Under the pieces are notes generated by a model that saw only the letters and a list, made by a program, of their open reading frames with translations, made no database searches and was not told where the DNA came from. From Edwardsiella ictaluri ATCC 33202 (GTDB taxonomy: Bacteria > Pseudomonadota > Gammaproteobacteria > Enterobacterales > Enterobacteriaceae), in assembly GCF_000264785.1 (NCBI RefSeq), contig NZ_AFJI01000054.1:1-64000 (forward strand): 64,000 bases of DNA. Reading direction: 5' to 3'. Made by a program: the position numbers and the translations under genes. Positions 59,780 through 64,000 of this stretch are shown piece after piece (the stretch's first letter is position 1; the number at the start of each line of letters is the position of its first letter).

Positions 59780-60107
59780 CTGTTTTTCGCGCGTCAGCCC
59801 GCCTCATTTTGCGCCGCCGTCAGGCGGCGCAGTCATCTGATTAATACATACATAAATAGGGTTTTCAGGTCTTTATGTAGCACGATTGGCCTATATATGG
59901 GGGCCGGGTCTGCGGCGGTACGCGCAGCGATCTACTATTGGGCGGTATCCCGTAAAAGTATGGGTGTGTCGTCAGTGGCCATGGCGGCTTTGGGCTGCGC
60001 AAACGGCGGGGGAGTCTCCCCGTTGACAGGGCGTACGTCCGGGCATGCGTTGGCGCGGCGATCCGGCCTGGTCCATATTCCCCACCTTATCGCCTACAGG
60101 AGTCCGC
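59780..60107. promoter_or_regulatory. hya-app intergenic region
   Basis: 328 bases with two hairpins: GGCTGAC / GTCAGCC at 59774-59799, overlapping the end of the rubredoxin gene, and a perfect GCGCCGCC / GGCGGCGC at 59811-59830. They could end or attenuate the hya transcript. An AT-rich part at 59838-59900 could hold an app promoter. No gene seen. Confidence 0.5.
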
Positions 60108-61649
60108 ATGTGGGATGTTATTGACTTATCGCGATGGCAGTTTGCGCTGACCGCGATGTATCACTTCTTGTTCGTTCCCCTTACCCTGGGGCTGATTTTT
60201 TTGCTGGCCGTCATGGAAACCATCTACGTGGTGACCGGCAAAGCGATCTACCGCGATATGACGCGTTTCTGGGGTAAGCTGTTCGGGATCAACTTTGCTC
60301 TGGGCGTGGCGACTGGCCTGACCATGGAGTTTCAGTTCGGTACCAACTGGTCATTCTACTCCAACTACGTGGGCGATATTTTCGGCGCGCCACTGGCGAT
60401 GGAGGCGCTGATGGCCTTCTTCCTCGAGTCCACCTTTGTCGGCCTGTTCTTTTTTGGCTGGCAGCGGCTGAATAAGTATCAGCATCTGCTGGTGACCTGG
60501 CTGGTGGCCTTCGGTTCCAATATCTCCGCCCTGTGGATCCTGAACGCCAACGGCTGGATGCAGTTTCCGACCGGGGCCCACTTTAATATCGACACCCTGC
60601 GCATGGAGATGACCAGCTTCAGTGAGCTGGTGTTTAATCCGATAAGCCAGGTGAAGTTTGTCCATACCGTGATGTCCGGCTATGTGGCCGGGGCGATGTT
60701 CATCATGTCCATCAGCGCCTGGTATCTACTGCGCGGCCGCGAGCGTGACGTGGCATTACGCTCCTTTGCCATCGGTTCGGTATTCGGCACCCTGGCGATT
60801 CTGGGGACGCTACAGCTGGGCGACAGCTCCGCCTATGAGGTGGCCAGGGTTCAGCCGGTGAAGCTGGCGGCGATGGAAGGGGAGTGGCAGACCGAACCCG
60901 CGCCTGCGCCGTTCCACCTGGTGGCCTGGCCGGAGCAAGAGCAGGAGCGTAACGCCTTCGCCATCAAGGTACCGGCTCTACTCGGCCTGTTGGCGACCCA
61001 CTCGCTGGATACGCCGGTGCCGGGGCTGAAGAATCTGATGGCCGACGCCCTGCCGCGTCTGCAGCGCGGGCGCGAGGCCTGGCTGCTGATGAATACCCTC
61101 TCGCAGGGCAACCGCTCGCCGCAGGTGCTGAGCGCGTTCCGCGCCGTCGAAAGCGATCTGGGCTACGGCATGCTGCTGAAGCAGTATGCGCCGGATATGA
61201 ACAATGTGACGCCGGCGCAGTATCAGGCGGCGCAGCGCGGCCTGATCCCGCAGGTGGCGCCGGTGTTCTGGAGCTTCCGTATCATGGTGGGCTGCGGCTC
61301 GCTGCTGCTGCTGGTGATGCTGATTGCGCTGATTCAGACGCTGCGGGTGCGCATCGATCAGCACCGCTGGGTGCTGCGTATGGTGTTCTATAGCCTGCCG
61401 CTGCCGTGGATTGCCATCGAGGCCGGCTGGTTTATGACGGAGTTTGGCCGTCAGCCCTGGGCAATTCAGGATATCCTGCCGACCTATTCCGCTCACTCGG
61501 CCCTGACGGTAGGCCAGCTGGCCTTCTCGATGGGGCTGATCCTGGGGCTTTACACCCTGTTCTTAATCGCCGAGGTCTATCTGATGCAGAAGTACGCGCG
61601 TCTTGGACCGAGCGCGATGCAGAGTGAACAACCGGCGCAGCAGGGGTAA
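60108..61649 (+). CDS. appC: Cytochrome bd-II oxidase subunit I
   Basis: Quinol oxidase large subunit of 513 residues with hemes b558, b595 and d. [23 protein letters not shown] carries the axial His near 19, [17 protein letters not shown] and the short Q-loop region ([21 protein letters not shown]) are typical, and [15 protein letters not shown] is near 400. The short Q-loop and place behind hya favour AppC/CbdA over CydA. ATG 60108 has AGGAG upstream. A high-affinity oxidase suits the electron output of hydrogenase-1. Confidence 0.93.
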   Translation: MWDVIDLSRWQFALTAMYHFLFVPLTLGLIFLLAVMETIYVVTGKAIYRDMTRFWGKLFGINFALGVATGLTMEFQFGTNWSFYSNYVGDIFGAPLAMEALMAFFLESTFVGLFFFGWQRLNKYQHLLVTWLVAFGSNISALWILNANGWMQFPTGAHFNIDTLRMEMTSFSELVFNPISQVKFVHTVMSGYVAGAMFIMSISAWYLLRGRERDVALRSFAIGSVFGTLAILGTLQLGDSSAYEVARVQPVKLAAMEGEWQTEPAPAPFHLVAWPEQEQERNAFAIKVPALLGLLATHSLDTPVPGLKNLMADALPRLQRGREAWLLMNTLSQGNRSPQVLSAFRAVESDLGYGMLLKQYAPDMNNVTPAQYQAAQRGLIPQVAPVFWSFRIMVGCGSLLLLVMLIALIQTLRVRIDQHRWVLRMVFYSLPLPWIAIEAGWFMTEFGRQPWAIQDILPTYSAHSALTVGQLAFSMGLILGLYTLFLIAEVYLMQKYARLGPSAMQSEQPAQQG

Positions 61650-61660
61650 AGGAGACTGTT

Positions 61661-62797
61661 ATGTTTGATTATGAAACGCTGCGGTTTATTTGGTGGCTAT
61701 TGATCGGCGTGATCCTGGTGGCCTTTATGGTGACCGATGGATTTGACATGGGGGTCGGTTGCCTGCTGCCGCTGGTGGCGCGCAGCGACGATGAGCGGCG
61801 CGTGCTGATCAACAGCGTCGGCGCCCACTGGGAGGGCAACCAGGTGTGGTTGATCCTGGCCGGCGGCGCGCTGTTCGCCGCCTGGCCGCGGGTCTATGCC
61901 GCCGCCTTTTCCGGCTTCTATGTGGCGATGATCCTGGTGCTGTGCGCCCTGTTCTTTCGTCCGCTGGCCTTTGACTACCGGGGCAAGATCGCCGACGCGC
62001 GCTGGCGCACCCTGTGGGACACCGGGCTGGTGATCGGCAGTCTGGTGCCGCCGCTGGTGTTTGGCGTGGCGTTCGGCAACCTGATCCAGGGCGTTCCCTT
62101 TGCCTTCACCCCACAGCTGCGCGTGGAGTACTTTGGCACCTTCTGGCAGTTGCTGTCGCCCTTTGCCCTGCTGTGCGGGCTGCTCAGTCTGTGTATGGTG
62201 ATCATGCAGGGCGGCGTCTGGCTACAGCTGAAGACCGATGGCGTGATCCGTCAGCGGGCCCGCTCGGCGACCAACCGCAGCGCGCTGCTGGTAGTGCTCT
62301 GCTTCCTGCTGGCCGGCTACTGGCTGTGGGTCGGTATCGATGGCTATGTGCTGCTCAGCCAGGATCCCAATGGCCCCTCCAATCCGTTGATGAAGGCGGT
62401 GGCGGTGTTGCCCGGCGCCTGGATGAGTAACTTTATTCATTGGCCGCTGCTGCTGATCTTCCCGCTGCTCGGCGTGCTGTGTCCGCTGCTGACCCTGTTC
62501 GCCAGCGCCCGCGGCCGTGGGGGGTGGGGATTTCTGCTGGCCTCGCTGGCACAGGCCGGAGTGGTGTTTACCGCCGGGGTGACGCTGTTCCCATTTGTGA
62601 TGCCCTCCAGTATTAACCCGGTCTCCAGCCTGACGCTGTGGGACAGCACCTCCAGTCAGATGACGTTGAGTATCATGCTGGTGATCGTGCTGATCTTCCT
62701 GCCGATCGTGCTGCTCTATACCCTGTGGAGCTACTATAAGATGCTGGGGCGGATTAACCCGGAGACTATCCGCCGTCATGATCATGAACTGTACTGA
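61661..62797 (+). CDS. appB: Cytochrome bd-II oxidase subunit II
   Basis: Membrane partner of AppC, 378 residues and about eight helices. [25 protein letters not shown] at the N-terminus and [23 protein letters not shown] near 50-75 are family signatures. It starts 11 bases after appC with AAAGGAGA. Confidence 0.94.
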   Translation: MFDYETLRFIWWLLIGVILVAFMVTDGFDMGVGCLLPLVARSDDERRVLINSVGAHWEGNQVWLILAGGALFAAWPRVYAAAFSGFYVAMILVLCALFFRPLAFDYRGKIADARWRTLWDTGLVIGSLVPPLVFGVAFGNLIQGVPFAFTPQLRVEYFGTFWQLLSPFALLCGLLSLCMVIMQGGVWLQLKTDGVIRQRARSATNRSALLVVLCFLLAGYWLWVGIDGYVLLSQDPNGPSNPLMKAVAVLPGAWMSNFIHWPLLLIFPLLGVLCPLLTLFASARGRGGWGFLLASLAQAGVVFTAGVTLFPFVMPSSINPVSSLTLWDSTSSQMTLSIMLVIVLIFLPIVLLYTLWSYYKMLGRINPETIRRHDHELY

Positions 62798-62809
62798 GGA
62801 GAGGGTGCG

Positions 62810-62899
62810 ATGTGGTATTTACTGTGGTTTGTCGGCATTTTGCTGATGTGTTCGCTGTCTACCCTGATCCTGGTATGGCTTGAGCCGAGGCTGAAATAG
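62810..62899 (+). CDS. appX: Cytochrome bd-II small subunit
   Basis: A 29-residue single-helix protein (WYLLWFVGILLMCSLSTL, then LEPRLK) 12 bases behind appB, with GAGGAGAGGG upstream. It is nearly the same as E. coli AppX as I recall it and belongs to the CydX/CbdX group that stabilises bd oxidases. Confidence 0.93.
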   Translation: MWYLLWFVGILLMCSLSTLILVWLEPRLK

Positions 62900-62912
62900 C
62901 CTGAGTTAACCT

Positions 62913-62938
62913 GGGGGCGGGCCGATGTCGCTGCCCCC
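62913..62938. terminator. Hairpin after appX
   Basis: GGGGGC / GCCCCC arms 14 bases past the appX stop. No T run. Probable end of the app operon; E. coli continues with appA here, which is absent. Confidence 0.45.
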
Positions 62939-63063
62939 GTCGTCCTCTCACCGGCGTCGTCTGACGCCACTTTTATTCCTGCCGATAATATAATCATCAT
63001 AACCACCAGATATTATTAACGAGTGATAAAATGTCCGCTTGTTAATTATTATCGAGTGACGTA

Positions 63064-63846
63064 ATGCGTAATAAGCCCCTATCCCGGGTCTACCGCACGC
63101 TCAATCATGAAATTCACTATATGATGAGCTTTATCGGTGGCTGCCTGGAAATTGTCAGTTTTATGTATTTATACAAGGCCTTAATCGGCTATATGACCTC
63201 TAATATGATCTTCGGCATTGCGGCGCTGGCCAATGGGGGGATGGACTTTGAATCGGTCTACCATATCTCCATTATACTGATCTGGATGGTACTGGCGGCG
63301 CTGCATCAGCTGATCGTTAACCGCTATCACTCCCGCCTGCACAGCCCGTGGCACGGCTATGCCATTGCCATGAGCATCAACTGCCTGCTGCTGTTGGTAT
63401 TTATGCTGCTGGGCGCGGCGATGAGCCGCTATGGGTTGCTGGGGGACAAACCGACGCCGATGGTGATGCCGCTGGTAACCATCGGGCTGATTTTTATGTA
63501 TATCCAAAACTTTGTGATTAAGCACGGTGGGACCCGTCAGCCGACGGCGACCTCGGTGGTGACCACGGTGTATGTGCTGATGATGAGCCGATTGTTCAGT
63601 GTGTTCGATCGCCACCGTAATCGGCGCGAGCGGGTGTGCCTGTACCATGAGGGCCTGCATTACCTGATGGTGATCGCGCACTTCTTTGTCGGGGCGCTGG
63701 TGACCGCGCTGCTGAGCCGGCATATCGGTTTCTACAGTCTGGGCTTGGCGCTGCTGGTGCTGGTGCTGTTTACCCTGCGTATCTGGGGGGTACATGGCCG
63801 CCATCGGACGGCGCTGGTCCAGAGCGTGTCCCGTAACGGGTCGTGA
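63064..63846 (+). CDS. DUF1275 (YoaK-like) membrane protein
   Basis: A 260-residue inner-membrane protein with about six helices. The N-terminal HYMMSFIGGCLEIVSFMYLY then GYMTSNMIFGIAALANGG follows the DUF1275 pattern (GG--D---F-------TGN--). Function of the family is unknown. Transcribed separately from app, with an AT-rich promoter gap at 62940-63063. Confidence 0.8.
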   Translation: MRNKPLSRVYRTLNHEIHYMMSFIGGCLEIVSFMYLYKALIGYMTSNMIFGIAALANGGMDFESVYHISIILIWMVLAALHQLIVNRYHSRLHSPWHGYAIAMSINCLLLLVFMLLGAAMSRYGLLGDKPTPMVMPLVTIGLIFMYIQNFVIKHGGTRQPTATSVVTTVYVLMMSRLFSVFDRHRNRRERVCLYHEGLHYLMVIAHFFVGALVTALLSRHIGFYSLGLALLVLVLFTLRIWGVHGRHRTALVQSVSRNGS

Positions 63847-63917
63847 GCGTCGGCGCCACGCGCAGTGACGGGAGACGTCCTGGTCTGATCGCGGTAAAAA
63901 CGGCAGCCGCCCGTGCC

Positions 63918-64000
63918 TCAGCGCTCCGCTGCCAGAGGACGGCTGGCGCTGCCCATGGCGATCAGCGCCTTGCGGATCAGGTGGTGGACCGGATCCTGCG
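63918..64000 (-). CDS. C-terminal end of a gene running off the window
   Basis: The minus strand reads QDPVHHLIRKALIAMGSASR and ends at TGA 63918. The frame is open to the window edge. Too little is visible to name it. Confidence 0.4.
   Translation of the reverse strand, partial: QDPVHHLIRKALIAMGSASRPLAAER

Overview
The window reads as an enterobacterial chromosome. It opens with the E. coli-like block valS-holC-pepA-lptF-lptG and reaches a tRNA-Leu(CAA) gene (leuX), as in E. coli. High G+C outside the islands, an ornithine/lysine decarboxylase operon, an oxygen-tolerant Hya hydrogenase and the gene set suggest a Hafniaceae member. Edwardsiella is my best guess; this is inference, with no search behind it.

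Layout. 1-10.5 kb is core: tRNA charging, DNA polymerase III chi, aminopeptidase A, the LPS export permeases LptF/LptG, the peptidoglycan enzymes AmpH and LdtB, and leuX. From 10.6 to about 22.4 kb a genomic island starts at leuX: a truncated P4-type integrase, a HigB/HigA-like toxin-antitoxin pair, a decayed IS5-family (IS427-type) insertion sequence, and a type I restriction-modification operon. That operon carries a DarT/DarG DNA ADP-ribosylation toxin-antitoxin pair between hsdS and hsdR, and a YgjP-like metallopeptidase gene at its end. From 22.6 to 29 kb is loose accessory DNA: a membrane protein, transposase scraps, a secreted chorismate mutase, an AmiD-like amidase without a signal peptide, and a Tat-exported PhoX-like protein.

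29.3-36.0 kb holds a CPA1-type antiporter and uidABC (glucuronide uptake and hydrolysis). 36.0-37.1 kb is a repeat-rich spacer with eight copies of an octamer, an ERIC-like repeat and a transposase scrap. 37.1-42.8 kb holds a periplasmic 2H-phosphoesterase-like protein, an unknown protein, and a sugar ABC transporter joined to a GH4 glycosidase with an unusual signature. 43-46 kb is a second mobile patch: a cassette of putative effector, small membrane protein and hcp (type VI secretion), a Tn3-type resolvase, and a tnpA fragment fused to a broken MFS gene.

46-64 kb is metabolic: an RpiB/LacA-like isomerase, the operon speFL-speF-potE-ldc (ornithine-sensing leader peptide, ornithine decarboxylase, antiporter, lysine decarboxylase), the hydrogenase-1 operon hyaABCDEF plus a rubredoxin, cytochrome bd-II appCBX, a DUF1275 membrane protein, and the end of one more gene.

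Functional threads: the island combines two defence layers (type I restriction and DarTG) in one transcription unit; the right half combines acid-stress decarboxylation with hydrogen oxidation and a high-affinity quinol oxidase, which fits low-oxygen, acidic, gut-type conditions.
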